Origin: Nocardioides renjunii
Lineage (GTDB): Bacteria > Actinomycetota > Actinomycetes > Propionibacteriales > Nocardioidaceae
Assembly: GCF_034661175.1 (NCBI RefSeq)
Contig: NZ_CP141058.1
Location: 2,666,001 to 2,730,000 of the forward strand
Length of the DNA: 64,000 nt
Reading direction: 5' to 3'
Below the pieces are notes generated by a model that saw nothing but the letters and a program-made list of their open reading frames with translations, made no database searches and was not told the origin of the DNA. The position numbers were made by a program, and so were the translations under genes. Positions within the stretch are counted from its first letter, which is position 1. The number at the start of each line of letters is the position of its first letter. This document shows, one piece after another, positions 32,915 through 42,571 of the stretch.

Positions 32915-33703
32915 ATGGAGCTGATCCTGCTGCTGGTGGTCCTGGCCGTGGTGGGTGCCGGCGCGGTCGTCCTGGCACGACGCAGCAAGGCGCAGGAGCT
33001 CCAGCGGCGTGAGGACGAGCTCGCCCCGGTGAGGAAGCTGGCCTTCGAGGACATCACCGCGTTCGGTGTCGACCTCCAGGACCTCGACCTCGAGCTGAGC
33101 GGTCAGCATCTCGACGCCGGCGCCAACGCCGACTACCAGCGGGCGCTCGACACCTACGAGTCGGCCAAGACCGCCGGCGACTCCATCACCGAGCCGGGCG
33201 ACATCCGGCACGTCACCTCGATCGTCGAGGACGGCCGCTACGCCATCGCGTGCGTGCGTGCCCGGGTCGAGGGGCGGCCGCTCCCCACCCGTCGGCCGCC
33301 GTGCTTCTTCGACCCACGCCACGGGCCCTCCGTCGCCGACGTCCTCTTCGTCCCGCCCGACGGCGTCGAGCGGGACGTGCCCGCGTGCGCCCTCGACGTC
33401 GAACGCGTCAACGCCGGCGCCGAGCCGGACGTCCGCAAGGTCATGGTCGGCGCGCAGCGGGTCCCCTACTGGCAGGGCGGTCGCGCCTACGAGCCCTACG
33501 CCGCGGGCTACTTCGGTGCCTTCGGACCCATGACGTGGATGTTCATGGGCGGGATGATGTTCGGCGACCTCGGTGGCGGCTACGACAGCGGCGACGGGGG
33601 CGGCGGTGACGGCGGATCCGACGGTGGCGACGGCGGTGGCGGTGACGGCGGGGGATACGACGGGGGCGGCGACGGCGGCGGGTTCGACTTCGGCGGCTTC
33701 TGA
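32915..33703 (+). CDS. Single-pass membrane protein with glycine/aspartate-rich tail
   Basis: A 262-residue protein. An N-terminal helix ([19 protein letters not shown]) acts as a signal-anchor and is followed by a short coiled segment. A globular domain of about 140 residues contains RRPPCFFDPRHGPSVADVLF. A hydrophobic YFGAFGPMTWMFMGGMMFG stretch precedes a roughly 40-residue tail made almost only of Gly, Asp, Ser and Tyr, ending GGGFDFGGF. The low-complexity tail is probably disordered. I do not recognise a named family. A strong terminator follows. Confidence 0.75.
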   Translation: MELILLLVVLAVVGAGAVVLARRSKAQELQRREDELAPVRKLAFEDITAFGVDLQDLDLELSGQHLDAGANADYQRALDTYESAKTAGDSITEPGDIRHVTSIVEDGRYAIACVRARVEGRPLPTRRPPCFFDPRHGPSVADVLFVPPDGVERDVPACALDVERVNAGAEPDVRKVMVGAQRVPYWQGGRAYEPYAAGYFGAFGPMTWMFMGGMMFGDLGGGYDSGDGGGGDGGSDGGDGGGGDGGGYDGGGDGGGFDFGGF

Positions 33704-33742
33704 GCGCCCACCCCCGTCCGGGCACCGGACGAGGAGACGCAG

Positions 33743-33778
33743 CAGGCCCTGACCGGCGTCTCCGCTGGTCAGGGCCTG
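33743..33778. terminator. Strong hairpin terminator between convergent units
   Basis: A perfect 12-bp stem (CAGGCCCTGACC and its complement at 33767-33778) with a 12-base loop lies between the glycine-rich protein gene (+) and tRNA-Val (-). It could stop transcription from both sides. There is no long U-tract, as is common in actinobacteria. Confidence 0.75.
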
Positions 33779-33789
33779 TGTGGCGTCGG

Positions 33790-33861
33790 TGGGCGATACT
33801 GGGTTCGAACCAGTGACCTCTTCGGTGTGAACGAAGCGCGCTACCACTGCGCCAATCGCCC
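33790..33861 (-). tRNA. tRNA-Val (anticodon CAC)
   Basis: A complete cloverleaf reads on the minus strand: acceptor GGGCGAT pairing with ATCGCCC, D arm with GCAGTGGTAGC, anticodon stem CTTCG/CGAAG around loop TTCACAC (anticodon CAC), and T arm CTGGTTCGAACCCAG. The discriminator base is A, followed by CCG, so the CCA end is not encoded. Confidence 0.96.
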
Positions 33862-33875
33862 GAGTCCGCGGGAAC

Positions 33876-33904
33876 GATATCCCATGGTCCGCCCGGACCG
33901 GCAA
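33876..33904 (-). promoter_or_regulatory. Promoter of tRNA-Val
   Basis: On the minus strand TTGCCG (33904-33899) and GATATC (33881-33876) are separated by 17 bases, and the acceptor stem begins 14 bases further on. The block fits exactly in the gap between the upstream gene and the tRNA. Confidence 0.6.
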
Positions 33905-33909
33905 TCGGG

Positions 33910-34389
33910 TCAGCCCCGGTCGGCCCGCGCCGTCTCCACGTCGCGGTCCAGCTCGGCGACCGCCTCCGGCTTGCCGTGGAAGCGCCGGTAGCTGTAGACG
34001 ATGAGCGCCAGGGCGATGAAGGCCGAGGCGACCTGGGTGACGCCCGTCCAGATCCCTCCGGGGAGCCACCACGTGTCGGACAGGGGCCACCACTCCGGCG
34101 ACGGGGGCTTGACGATCCACAGCACCCCGCAGGCGGCCAGCACCGCGGCGCCGAGGCACGAGGCGATGATCCGCGGCCACGTCTCGACGCTCTCGGCCGC
34201 GCCGCGCAGCGCGCGCAGCCGGACCGGCTCCACGCGGCGCTCGGCCCAGTCGTACTGCTGGGAGAGCAGCGCGAGGCCGGCGAAGATGCCGAGCAGCCCC
34301 GGACCCGGCAGGAAGATCGCAGCCACGCCGAGCACCAGCAACAGCCAGCCCAGCCCTTCGAGCACGATGCGCTTGCCTGCCCCCGCCAT
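33910..34389 (-). CDS. TIGR02611/PGPGW-family membrane protein
   Basis: A 159-residue membrane protein with the PGPGW-type motif FLPGPGLLGIFAGLALL near residue 27 in its first hydrophobic hairpin, then two more helices (near 75-95 and 115-135). This is the actinobacterial TIGR02611 group. No function is known. The TAGGTT -10 six bases upstream of the ATG indicates a leaderless message. Confidence 0.85.
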   Translation of the reverse strand: MAGAGKRIVLEGLGWLLLVLGVAAIFLPGPGLLGIFAGLALLSQQYDWAERRVEPVRLRALRGAAESVETWPRIIASCLGAAVLAACGVLWIVKPPSPEWWPLSDTWWLPGGIWTGVTQVASAFIALALIVYSYRRFHGKPEAVAELDRDVETARADRG

Positions 34390-34395
34390 GGGTGC

Positions 34396-34401
34396 AACCT
34401 A
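34396..34401 (-). promoter_or_regulatory. -10 element TAGGTT of a probably leaderless promoter
   Basis: TAGGTT on the minus strand ends 6 bases before the ATG at 34389, with no ribosome site in the gap. Confidence 0.5.
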
Positions 34402-34592
34402 CAAGGCGGCTCCACACCATTTCCCTCGCGAAACAGCACGTAGCGTCAAGGACGGCACGAGTGAGGCTCAAGATCCGGTCTGGACCGGTGTTGACCATAT
34501 TTTGCCGTTTCGCATCACGACCCCGGCCGGATGCCGTCTCATGAGCACCACCACCCCCCGGGACCGTTCCCGGGAAACCCCAAGGAGTCTCG

Positions 34593-35027
34593 ATGAACAT
34601 GTCCGGTAGCGGGCACACCCTGTCCGACGTGGCGTTGGACATCACCGTCGAGTGCATGGACGACCGCGGCATCCGCCACGAGATCGACACCGTCCTGGGA
34701 TACCGCAGCTCCGACCCGTTCGCGGTCGCGATGACCTTCGTCACCGGCGAGGGCAACCTCGTGTGGACGTTCGGTCGCGACCTGCTCATGCGGGGCACCG
34801 AGACGCCCACCGGTGACGGCGACGTCCACGTCTCCCCCGCCATCGGCCTCAGCGGCCGTGCCATGGTCAGCATCGAGCTCAGCTCGCCCGACGGCCACCT
34901 GGTGCTGCTCGCCCGCGCGTCCGACGTCGACGACTTCCTCGCCCGCACGGTCGCCATCGTGGCGCCCGGCACCGAGTCGGACTTCTTCGACGCCGACCTG
35001 CTCATCAGCCAGGTCCTGGCGTCCTGA
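34593..35027 (+). CDS. ssgB: SsgA-family (SsgB-like) division/sporulation regulator
   Basis: A 144-residue SsgA-like protein. Family features include VECMDDRGIRHEIDTVLGYR at the start, SSDPFAVAMTFVTGEGNLVW, FGRDLLMRGTETPTGDGDVH, and a C-terminal helix. In Streptomyces SsgB recruits FtsZ to septation sites during sporulation. SsgB is the most widely conserved member and the best match by length and by lack of unusual insertions. The role in a non-sporulating relative is unclear. AAGGAG precedes the ATG by 7 bases. The 200 bases upstream hold an A/T-rich patch near 34491-34510 (TTGACC then ATATTTTG) that probably contains the promoter. Confidence 0.9.
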   Translation: MNMSGSGHTLSDVALDITVECMDDRGIRHEIDTVLGYRSSDPFAVAMTFVTGEGNLVWTFGRDLLMRGTETPTGDGDVHVSPAIGLSGRAMVSIELSSPDGHLVLLARASDVDDFLARTVAIVAPGTESDFFDADLLISQVLAS

Positions 35028-35043
35028 CACCCGCCTCGTCAGG
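35023..35043. terminator. Shared hairpin spanning both stop codons
   Basis: CCTGAC (35023-35028) pairs with GTCAGG (35038-35043) around a 9-base loop. It includes the stop codons of ssgB (+) and the ABC exporter (-). The stem is short, so the terminator call is tentative. Confidence 0.4.
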
Positions 35044-36859
35044 CCTGCGAGTGCTGGGCGATCCAGCTGGCGTGCAGCCCTGAGTAGACGCTGCCCGCCT
35101 GCGTGACCAGCTCGGCGTGCGGTCCGCGCTGCACGACGCGGCCCTTGTCGACCACGATGACCTCGTCGGCGCTCTCCGCGGTGGAGAGCCGGTGCGCGAT
35201 GGTCACGGAGGTGCGCGACTGCATCAGCCGCTCGAGCGCCCGCCCGATCTGCATCTCCAGCGCCGGGTCGACCGCGCTCGTGGCCTCGTCGAGGACGAGC
35301 AGGTCGGGGTCGGCCAGGTGGGCGCGGAGCAGCGCCACGAGCTGCCGCTCCCCCGCCGACAGCGACTCGCCGCGCTGCCCGACCTGGGTGTCCAGGCCGC
35401 GCGGCAGGCCGGCGAGCCAGTCGTCGATGCCGAGCTCGACCGCCGACGCGCGGATCTCGTCCTCCGTGGCGTCGAGCTTGCCGTAGCGGACGTTGGCGGC
35501 GATGGTGTCGTCGAAGAGGAATCCCTCCTGCGGCACCAGCACCACGCTGCGCCGCAGCGAGCGCGCGTCGATGCGGCGTACGTCGACGCCGTCGAGCAGC
35601 ACCGCGCCCTCGACGGGGTCCATCAGGCGCGTGAGCAGCTTGGCGAAGGTCGACTTGCCGGAGCCGGTCTCGCCCACGATCGCGACGCGGGTCCCGGCGT
35701 CGATGGCCAGGTCGACGTCGCGCAGGACCGGCGGGCCCTCGGGGTAGGCGAAGGTGACGTCGGCGAAGCGTACGTCGATCGGGCCGCGCGGCAGCTGCTC
35801 GCCGTCGGGGCCGGGGTCGACGAGGTCGGCGGGCGTCTCCAGGATGCCCAGCACGCGGCGCCAGCTCGCGATGGCGTTCTGGGCGTCGGTGAGGATCTGG
35901 GTGCCCATCTGCACGGGTCCCACGAAGAGGGTGACGAGGAAGGCAAAGGCCAGCACCTTGCCCGGGGTCATGTCACCGGTGAAGCCGAGCAGGACGCCGA
36001 CCACGATCACGCCGGCGTTGGCCAGGCCCGCGGAGATGCCGCCCAGCGAGAACGAGGTGACGGTGTAGGTCTGGGCGTGCGTGTAGGCGTTCTGCCAGTC
36101 CTGGATCGCGGTGTCGATGCGGGCCTGGGTGCGGTCCTCCACGCCGTAGGAGCGGACGACCGCGGCGCCGACGACCGGCTCCGAGATGGCACCGAGCAGG
36201 ACGCCGACCTGGTGGCGCACGACCGTGTAGGCGGCGGACAGCTTCTTCTGGAACCACCGGATCGAGAGGAACAGCGGCGCGAAGCAGAGCCACACCACGG
36301 CCGCCAGCTGCCAGCTGTAGACGAGCATCAGGACGGTCGCGACGAGGATCTGCCCGATGCTCACCACGAAGATGAGGCCACCGAAGACGAGGAACTGGCT
36401 GACCTGGTCGACGTCCGAGGTCACCCGCGACACCAGGGCCCCACGGCGCTCGGTGTTCTGGGTGAGCAGCGGCAGGTCGTGCACGTGGCGGAACGCCTTG
36501 GTGCGCAGGGTCGCCAGGCCGTTCTCGGAGGTGGTGAAGAGCCGGTTGGTCATCAGGTAGGACGCCCAGCCGGTCAGGCCGATGGCGACGGCGGCCGCCA
36601 CACCCATCCAGGCGACGTAGTCGAAGCGCGGCCCGCCCGGTGCGTTGAGGCCGCGGTCCAGCGTCTGCTGGACCGCGATGGGCACGACGATCTGGCCGCA
36701 GGACGCGATGATCGCGAGCAGGAAGGTCGTGCCGATGCCTTCGCGCAGCTCGGGCGAGTACTTCATCCCGAGCCGGATGGTGGCGATGGCGCCGATGTCC
36801 TCGCCGGTGTCCATCCGGGTGCCCGAGGTGGAGGTGGCAGCAGTCGTCGTGGTGCTCAT
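35039..36859 (-). CDS. ABC exporter subunit with catalytic ATPase site (heterodimer partner 2)
   Basis: A 606-residue fused membrane/ATPase exporter half. Six helices (about 40-340) precede the ATPase domain with Walker A GETGSGKST, Walker B LLVLDEATS (catalytic glutamate present) and H-loop VTIAHRLS. The signature motif deviates: ESLSAGERQ instead of LSGGQ. In heterodimeric exporters the partner with the altered signature contributes it to the degenerate ATP site. The gene overlaps its partner upstream by ATGA, so the two are made together. Substrate is unknown; drug or lipid efflux is typical. Confidence 0.92.
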   Translation of the reverse strand: MSTTTTAATSTSGTRMDTGEDIGAIATIRLGMKYSPELREGIGTTFLLAIIASCGQIVVPIAVQQTLDRGLNAPGGPRFDYVAWMGVAAAVAIGLTGWASYLMTNRLFTTSENGLATLRTKAFRHVHDLPLLTQNTERRGALVSRVTSDVDQVSQFLVFGGLIFVVSIGQILVATVLMLVYSWQLAAVVWLCFAPLFLSIRWFQKKLSAAYTVVRHQVGVLLGAISEPVVGAAVVRSYGVEDRTQARIDTAIQDWQNAYTHAQTYTVTSFSLGGISAGLANAGVIVVGVLLGFTGDMTPGKVLAFAFLVTLFVGPVQMGTQILTDAQNAIASWRRVLGILETPADLVDPGPDGEQLPRGPIDVRFADVTFAYPEGPPVLRDVDLAIDAGTRVAIVGETGSGKSTFAKLLTRLMDPVEGAVLLDGVDVRRIDARSLRRSVVLVPQEGFLFDDTIAANVRYGKLDATEDEIRASAVELGIDDWLAGLPRGLDTQVGQRGESLSAGERQLVALLRAHLADPDLLVLDEATSAVDPALEMQIGRALERLMQSRTSVTIAHRLSTAESADEVIVVDKGRVVQRGPHAELVTQAGSVYSGLHASWIAQHSQA

Positions 36860-38733
36860 TCGTGGCTCCCGGCGGATCGTCCGGTGGCAGGCCCGGGCTC
36901 GGCGGCGGCGTCGGCGCTGGACTCGTAGGCGTTGACCAGGTGGGCGTAGGCGGGGCTGGAGTCGAGCAGCTCGGCGTGGGTGCCGCGGCCGACGATGCGA
37001 CCCCCCTCGAGGTGGAGCACCTCGTCGGCGAGGGAGATCGTGGCCTTGCGGTAGGCGACGACGACAAGCGAGGCGTCGGACCCGCCCACGTCGTCGCGCA
37101 GCGAGGCGAGGATCCGCGCCTCGACCTCGGGGTCCACCGCCGAGGTCGCGTCGTCGAGGATCAGCAGCCGCGGACGGCGGACGAGCGCGCGGGCCAGCGA
37201 GAGGCGCTGCCGCTGGCCACCCGACAGCGACGTGCCGCGCTCGCCCAGCTTGGTGTCGAGGCCCTCGGGGAGGGCAGCGACGAAGCCGTCGGCCTGGGCG
37301 GTGCGCAGCGCGGCCCACACCTCCTCGTCCGGTACGTCGGCGCCGAGCGTCACGTTGCCCCGGACCGTGTCGTCGAACATGAACGCGGTCTGCGGGACGA
37401 GGGCGACGTCGCGCGGGAGCTGGCCCTTGCGCAGGCCCTTGACGTCGTGGCCGTCGATGCGGATCGCGCCGGAGTCGGGGTCCACCAGCCGGGTCATCAG
37501 GCTGGTGAGGGTGCTCTTGCCGGACGCGGTCGCGCCGACGAGCGCGACGGTCCGGCCCGGTTGCACGTCGAGGTCGACGCCGCGCAGCAGCGGTGCGTCG
37601 GCGTCGTAGGAGTAGTGCAGGTCGTCGACCTCGAGCAGGGCGCCGACCGACGAGGGCGGCAGCTCGTCGTCGCCGTAGGCCATGTTGCCGCGGGCGTCGA
37701 GCACCGCCTTGGCGCGGCGGTAGCCGACCACCGAGCGGGGGAACTCCCCGAGCAGCCAGCCGATGGCGCGGATCGGGAACGAGACGATGGTGAGGAGGTA
37801 GGCGACGGTCACCACGTCGCCGGCCTCGGTGGCCCCACTGGCGACGCGGGAGACGCCCACGGCCAGCACCACGAGCACGCCGAGGCTGGGCAGGCTGGCC
37901 AGCGCCGGGTCGAAGAGGGCCCGCACCCGTCCGGCGCGGATGTTGACGTCGCGGAGCTCGCGGGCCTTGGCGCGGAAGCGATCGGTCTCCTCGCCCTCGC
38001 GGCCGAGCGTCTTGACGACCATCGCGCCGTCGAAGGACTCGTGGGCGATCTCGCTGACCTCGGCGCGCAGGCCCTGGGCCCGGGTCATCAACGGCGAGGA
38101 GTAGTGCTGGTAGACGAGGTTGGCGACCACGACCGCCGGGAAGACGAGGAGGCCGACCAGCGCCATGACGACGTCGGCGACGAACATCTGGGCGACCGCG
38201 ATCACCATCATCACGACGGTGCCGAGCGCCATCGGCAGCGGCATGATCGGCGCCCAGGCCGCCTCGACGTCGGAGTAGGCGTTGGAGAGCAGCTGGCCGG
38301 TCGGGTGGCGCTGGTGCCACTCCATCGGCAGGGAGAGGTACTGGCGGGTCACGCCGCGTCGCGTGTGCGACTGCATCCGGTAGTACATGATGCCGCCGCC
38401 GAGGCGCCGGGCGACGATGCCGACCGCGCGCAGGATCGCCACGGCCATGAACAGCGCGACCACCCAGACCAGGAGCCCGGTGCCGATCTCGCCGTCGTCG
38501 AAGGCGGGGATCAGGACGTGCTGGGTCGACCAGCCGAGCACCCAGGCGTCGGCCACGGTGAGCACGCCGAACAGGACCGCACCGAGCGTCGCGACGGTGA
38601 AGATCCGGGGCTCGCGGCGGATGCCGACCCACAGGACCCGGAACCCGTCGAGAGTGGTGGCGCCCCGCGGCTCCGCATCCTTGCCCACCGGTGTCGCCCG
38701 CCCCCTCGTCGTCGCGTCAGTTGCCGAGCGCAA
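36856..38733 (-). CDS. ABC exporter subunit with degenerate ATPase site (heterodimer partner 1)
   Basis: A 625-residue exporter half with six membrane helices and an ATPase domain. Walker A is GATASGKST and the signature [10 protein letters not shown] is canonical. However, Walker B reads LLILDDATS (aspartate for the catalytic glutamate) and the H-loop reads VVVAYRKAT (tyrosine for histidine). These are the changes expected on the non-hydrolysing side of a heterodimeric exporter. The start is uncertain: TTG 38733 or GTG 38698 (MGKDAEPRG). A TAGCCT -10 lies at 38754-38749. Confidence 0.9.
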   Translation of the reverse strand: MRSATDATTRGRATPVGKDAEPRGATTLDGFRVLWVGIRREPRIFTVATLGAVLFGVLTVADAWVLGWSTQHVLIPAFDDGEIGTGLLVWVVALFMAVAILRAVGIVARRLGGGIMYYRMQSHTRRGVTRQYLSLPMEWHQRHPTGQLLSNAYSDVEAAWAPIMPLPMALGTVVMMVIAVAQMFVADVVMALVGLLVFPAVVVANLVYQHYSSPLMTRAQGLRAEVSEIAHESFDGAMVVKTLGREGEETDRFRAKARELRDVNIRAGRVRALFDPALASLPSLGVLVVLAVGVSRVASGATEAGDVVTVAYLLTIVSFPIRAIGWLLGEFPRSVVGYRRAKAVLDARGNMAYGDDELPPSSVGALLEVDDLHYSYDADAPLLRGVDLDVQPGRTVALVGATASGKSTLTSLMTRLVDPDSGAIRIDGHDVKGLRKGQLPRDVALVPQTAFMFDDTVRGNVTLGADVPDEEVWAALRTAQADGFVAALPEGLDTKLGERGTSLSGGQRQRLSLARALVRRPRLLILDDATSAVDPEVEARILASLRDDVGGSDASLVVVAYRKATISLADEVLHLEGGRIVGRGTHAELLDSSPAYAHLVNAYESSADAAAEPGPATGRSAGSHE

Positions 38734-38800
38734 CCACCCGACCGCGTCAGGCTATTCCTCGTCACCAACGCCGGGCGAATCGGCTGTGGTCGTCCGGGTG

Positions 38801-39535
38801 TCAGGCCCGGATGCGCGAGAGGAACGCGCGGGTGCGCTCCTCGCGGGGCTCGCCGATGACCTGCTGCGGGGTCCCCCGCTCGTGGATGCGACCGTCGTGG
38901 AGGAAGCAGACCTGGTCCGCGACGTCGCGGGCGAAGCCCATCTCGTGGGTGTTGAGCAGCATCGTCACGCCCTCGCCCTTGAGCTCGGTGAGCAGGTCGA
39001 GGACCTCGCCCACCAGCTCGGGGTCGAGCGCGCTGGTGACCTCGTCGAGGAGCATCAGCCGCGGGTTGGCCACCAGCGCCCGGGCGATGGCCACGCGCTG
39101 CTGCTGCCCACCGGACAGGTCGTCGGGTCGGGCCTCGGCCCGGGCGGCGAGCCCCACGCGGTCGAGCATCGCGAGCCCGCGCGACCTCGCCTCCTCGGCG
39201 TCGACCCCGTGCACGAGCCGCAGCGCGAGGGTCACGTTGCCGATCACGTCGAGGTGCGGGAAGAGGTTGTAGGCCTGGGAGACCATGCCCATCCGCGAGC
39301 GCACCTCGTCGCCGTCCACCCGCGGGTCGGTGATGTCGCGGCCCTCGAAGGTGATCACGCCGTCGTCGACGACCTCGAGGAGGTTGACGCACCGCAGGAG
39401 GGTGGACTTGCCGGACCCGGACGCGCCGATCAGCACGACGCACTCGCCGGGCTCGACGGTGAGGTCCACGTCGCGGAGGACGACATGCTCGCCGAAGGAC
39501 TTGCGGACGCCGTCCAGCCGGAGCAGCTCGCTCAC
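38801..39535 (-). CDS. Polar amino acid ABC transporter, ATP-binding subunit
   Basis: A 244-residue importer ATPase of the GlnQ/HisP group. Walker A is GASGSGKSTLLRCVNLLE, Q-loop VSQAYNLFPH, signature DDLSGGQQQR, Walker B LMLLDEVTSALD and H-loop LNTHEMGFA. The LLRCVNLLE and FPHLDV segments are typical of polar amino acid uptake systems. GTG 39535 overlaps the permease stop. It is the last gene of a binding protein-permease-ATPase operon. Confidence 0.94.
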   Translation of the reverse strand: MSELLRLDGVRKSFGEHVVLRDVDLTVEPGECVVLIGASGSGKSTLLRCVNLLEVVDDGVITFEGRDITDPRVDGDEVRSRMGMVSQAYNLFPHLDVIGNVTLALRLVHGVDAEEARSRGLAMLDRVGLAARAEARPDDLSGGQQQRVAIARALVANPRLMLLDEVTSALDPELVGEVLDLLTELKGEGVTMLLNTHEMGFARDVADQVCFLHDGRIHERGTPQQVIGEPREERTRAFLSRIRA

Positions 39536-40416
39536 AAGTGTCCTCCTGCTCCGTGGTAGCCCTTGCGGCGGGCGTAGCGGTCGGTGAGCCGGGCCATCGG
39601 GATGGTCAGGCAGCAGAACAGCACGCCCGCGACGACGTACGGCGTGTAGTTGAAGTCGATGGCGGTCTCGATCTGCGCCGCGCGGATCGCGTCGGTGACG
39701 CCGAGCACCGCGATGAGGCCGGAGTCCTTCTGCAGGGAGACCAGGTCGTTCATGAGCGGCGGGATGACCCGGCGCCAGGCCTGCGGCAGGACGACGTGCC
39801 GCAGCGTCTGCCCGTAGCTCAGCCCCAGCGAGCGCCCGGCCAGCCGCTGGCTGGGGTGCACCGACTCGATGCCGGCGCGGAACACCTCGGCGACGTAGGC
39901 CGAGTAGGACAGCACCAGCGCGGCGCCGCCCCAGAACAGTGCCGAGGTCGGCAGCCCACCCAGGCTCAGGGCGGGGCCGCCGAACCCGAGCAGGAAGATC
40001 ACCAGCAGCAGCGGCAGCCCGCGGAACACGTCGACGTACGCCGTGCCGAGCAGCCGCAGCGGGAATGCGACGGGCCCGCGGATGGTGCGCACGATCGCGA
40101 TCGTGAGGCTGAGCAGGAGGATCAGCACCCAGCAGACGACCATGACGCGGATGTTGAGCCACAGCCCCTCGAGGACCGCGGGGAACGAGGACACCGCCTT
40201 GTCCCAGTCGAAGTAGGTCTCGCGCACCCGTTCCCAGCCCGGCGAGCTGACGACCGCCGTGCCCACCGCACCGAGCAGCAGCAGCGTGCTGACGACCGCG
40301 ATCGCGGCGCTGCGGAGCGTACGGCGTCGCCGCCACTCGTCACGCTCGCGCTGCACCTCCGAGGGCTGCCAGTCCTCCGCCGGCCCTGCCGTCTCCCCGA
40401 CGACCCGGTGGGCCAT
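39532..40416 (-). CDS. Polar amino acid ABC transporter, permease subunit
   Basis: A 294-residue HisM-type permease. An unusual hydrophilic head of about 35 residues (WQPSEVQRERDEWRRRRT) precedes the membrane domain. The permease motif is in YVDVFRGLPLLLVIFLLGFG and the EAA-loop in AGRSLGLSYGQTLRHVVLPQ. Only one permease gene is present, so a homodimeric pore is expected. The ATG overlaps the binding protein stop (TGATG). Confidence 0.93.
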   Translation of the reverse strand: MAHRVVGETAGPAEDWQPSEVQRERDEWRRRRTLRSAAIAVVSTLLLLGAVGTAVVSSPGWERVRETYFDWDKAVSSFPAVLEGLWLNIRVMVVCWVLILLLSLTIAIVRTIRGPVAFPLRLLGTAYVDVFRGLPLLLVIFLLGFGGPALSLGGLPTSALFWGGAALVLSYSAYVAEVFRAGIESVHPSQRLAGRSLGLSYGQTLRHVVLPQAWRRVIPPLMNDLVSLQKDSGLIAVLGVTDAIRAAQIETAIDFNYTPYVVAGVLFCCLTIPMARLTDRYARRKGYHGAGGHL

Positions 40417-41324
40417 CAGGACAGCTCGGGGGCGCCCTGCTGGGCCAGCCACTCCTGGTTGATCTGGTCGAGGATGCCGTCCTCGCGCAGCGCGTCGACG
40501 GCGCTCGAGACGCAGTCGGTCAGCGGGCTGTCCTTGGCCAGCACCGCGCCGAACTGCTCGGGCTCGCCCTCCGGGAGCGGCAGCTGGCCGACGATCACGC
40601 CGTCGTCGAGCTGCACCGCGGTCATGAAGTAGGCGGTCGGCAGGTCGACGACGATGCCGTCGATCTGGCCGTTCTTGAGCGCCTGCACCGCCTGGTCGTT
40701 GGTGTCGAAGACCGCCGGGTCCTCCGACGGCTGGATCGTGTCGGTGATGGCGGTGTAGCTGGTGGTGCCGACCTGGGCACCCAGCTTGGCGTCGGCGAGG
40801 TCGGCGACGCTGGTGGCGCCGTCGATGGCGCTGCCCTCGTTGGTGATGACGGTCTGGACCACGTCGTAGTAGCCGGAGGAGAAGTCGACGGCCTTGCGGC
40901 GGGCCTCGGTGATGGAGACCTGGTTGACGTCGAAGTCGAAGTCCTTGGGGCCGGGCTGGACGACCTTGTTGAACGGCACCGTCACCCACGAGACCTGCTC
41001 GGCGGTGTAGCCGAGCTCCTCGGCGATGGCGTAGGCCACCGCGGACTCGTAGCCCTCGCCGTTGGTGGGGTCGTTGTCGACGAACCACGGCTCGTAGGCC
41101 GGGGTGTCGGTCGCGATGGTCAGCGTGCCGTCGGCGACCGTCTCCATCGAGTCGGGGGTGCACGCGTCGGCGGCGGGCGACTCCGAGGAGCCCGCGGAGT
41201 CCGAGGACGTGTCGGAGGCGGTGTTCTCGCCGCTGTCGGCCTCGTCGGTCGGTGCGCAGGCGGTGAGGGCGATCGTGGCGGCCGCGACGGCGGCGAGGCC
41301 GAACGGCCGGACAGTCTTCAGCAT
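40416..41324 (-). CDS. Amino acid ABC transporter substrate-binding lipoprotein
   Basis: A 302-residue periplasmic-binding-protein homologue. The lipoprotein signal MLKTVRPFGLAAVAAATIAL ends in lipobox LTAC, followed by a Ser/Asp-rich linker. The SBP_bac_3 fold (cluster 4-like) begins near 60 (DGTLTIATDTPAYEPWF) with domain two around DLADAKLGAQVGTTSYTA. The ligand is probably a polar amino acid. The identity is not decidable. The leaderless -10 TAGGAT begins within the hisF stop codon. Confidence 0.93.
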   Translation of the reverse strand: MLKTVRPFGLAAVAAATIALTACAPTDEADSGENTASDTSSDSAGSSESPAADACTPDSMETVADGTLTIATDTPAYEPWFVDNDPTNGEGYESAVAYAIAEELGYTAEQVSWVTVPFNKVVQPGPKDFDFDVNQVSITEARRKAVDFSSGYYDVVQTVITNEGSAIDGATSVADLADAKLGAQVGTTSYTAITDTIQPSEDPAVFDTNDQAVQALKNGQIDGIVVDLPTAYFMTAVQLDDGVIVGQLPLPEGEPEQFGAVLAKDSPLTDCVSSAVDALREDGILDQINQEWLAQQGAPELS

Positions 41325-41334
41325 GGGCCGAATC

Positions 41335-42122
<788 letters not shown>

Positions 42123-42126
<4 letters not shown>

Positions 42127-42569
42127 CGCCGGGCCTCCTCGCCCCGCCACGCGGCGAGCGCGACGTCGACGATCTCCGAACGCGGCTGGCCCCCGAGCTC
42201 GGCGAGCGGCACCCAGGCGGCGTGGTCGGTGGAGCCGCCGACCTCGGTGGTGCCCAGCTCGCCGCCCGTGATCGTCGCGTCGAAGACGAACCGCTGGGCG
42301 CGGAACCACCCGTCGAAGCTGCGGCCGCGCGCGGTGAAGAAGTGCTCGGCGACGAGGGGACCCGGCTCGACGTGGTAGCCGGTCTCCTCGAAGACCTCGC
42401 GCACGAGGCCGTCGCGGACCGACTCCTCGAACTCGATGCCGCCTCCGGGCAGCGACCACTCCGGGTCGCTGTGCCCCTCGCCGTTCCACCACGCGAGGAG
42501 CACCCGCTCCCGCTCGTCGACGAGCAGGGCGTAGGCCGCCAGCCGGGTGTGGTAGTCGGTGAACTCCAT
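42123..42569 (-). CDS. Nudix hydrolase
   Basis: A 148-residue Nudix protein. The Nudix box reads [24 protein letters not shown], shown here in two pieces: [14 protein letters not shown] and REVFEETGY. It starts 2 bases after priA and overlaps hisF, so it is translated with histidine enzymes. A housecleaning role on a phosphoribosyl or nucleotide by-product is conceivable but not shown. The conserved N-terminus ([20 protein letters not shown]) resembles general NUDIX hydrolases. Confidence 0.92.
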
Positions 42570-42571
42570 GC

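Noticed and set aside
34440-34592. Strong sigma-70 promoter for ssgB from TTGACC at 34491
   Set aside because: TTGACC is a good -35, but no acceptable -10 lies 16-18 bases downstream. I note the A/T-rich patch without calling a promoter.
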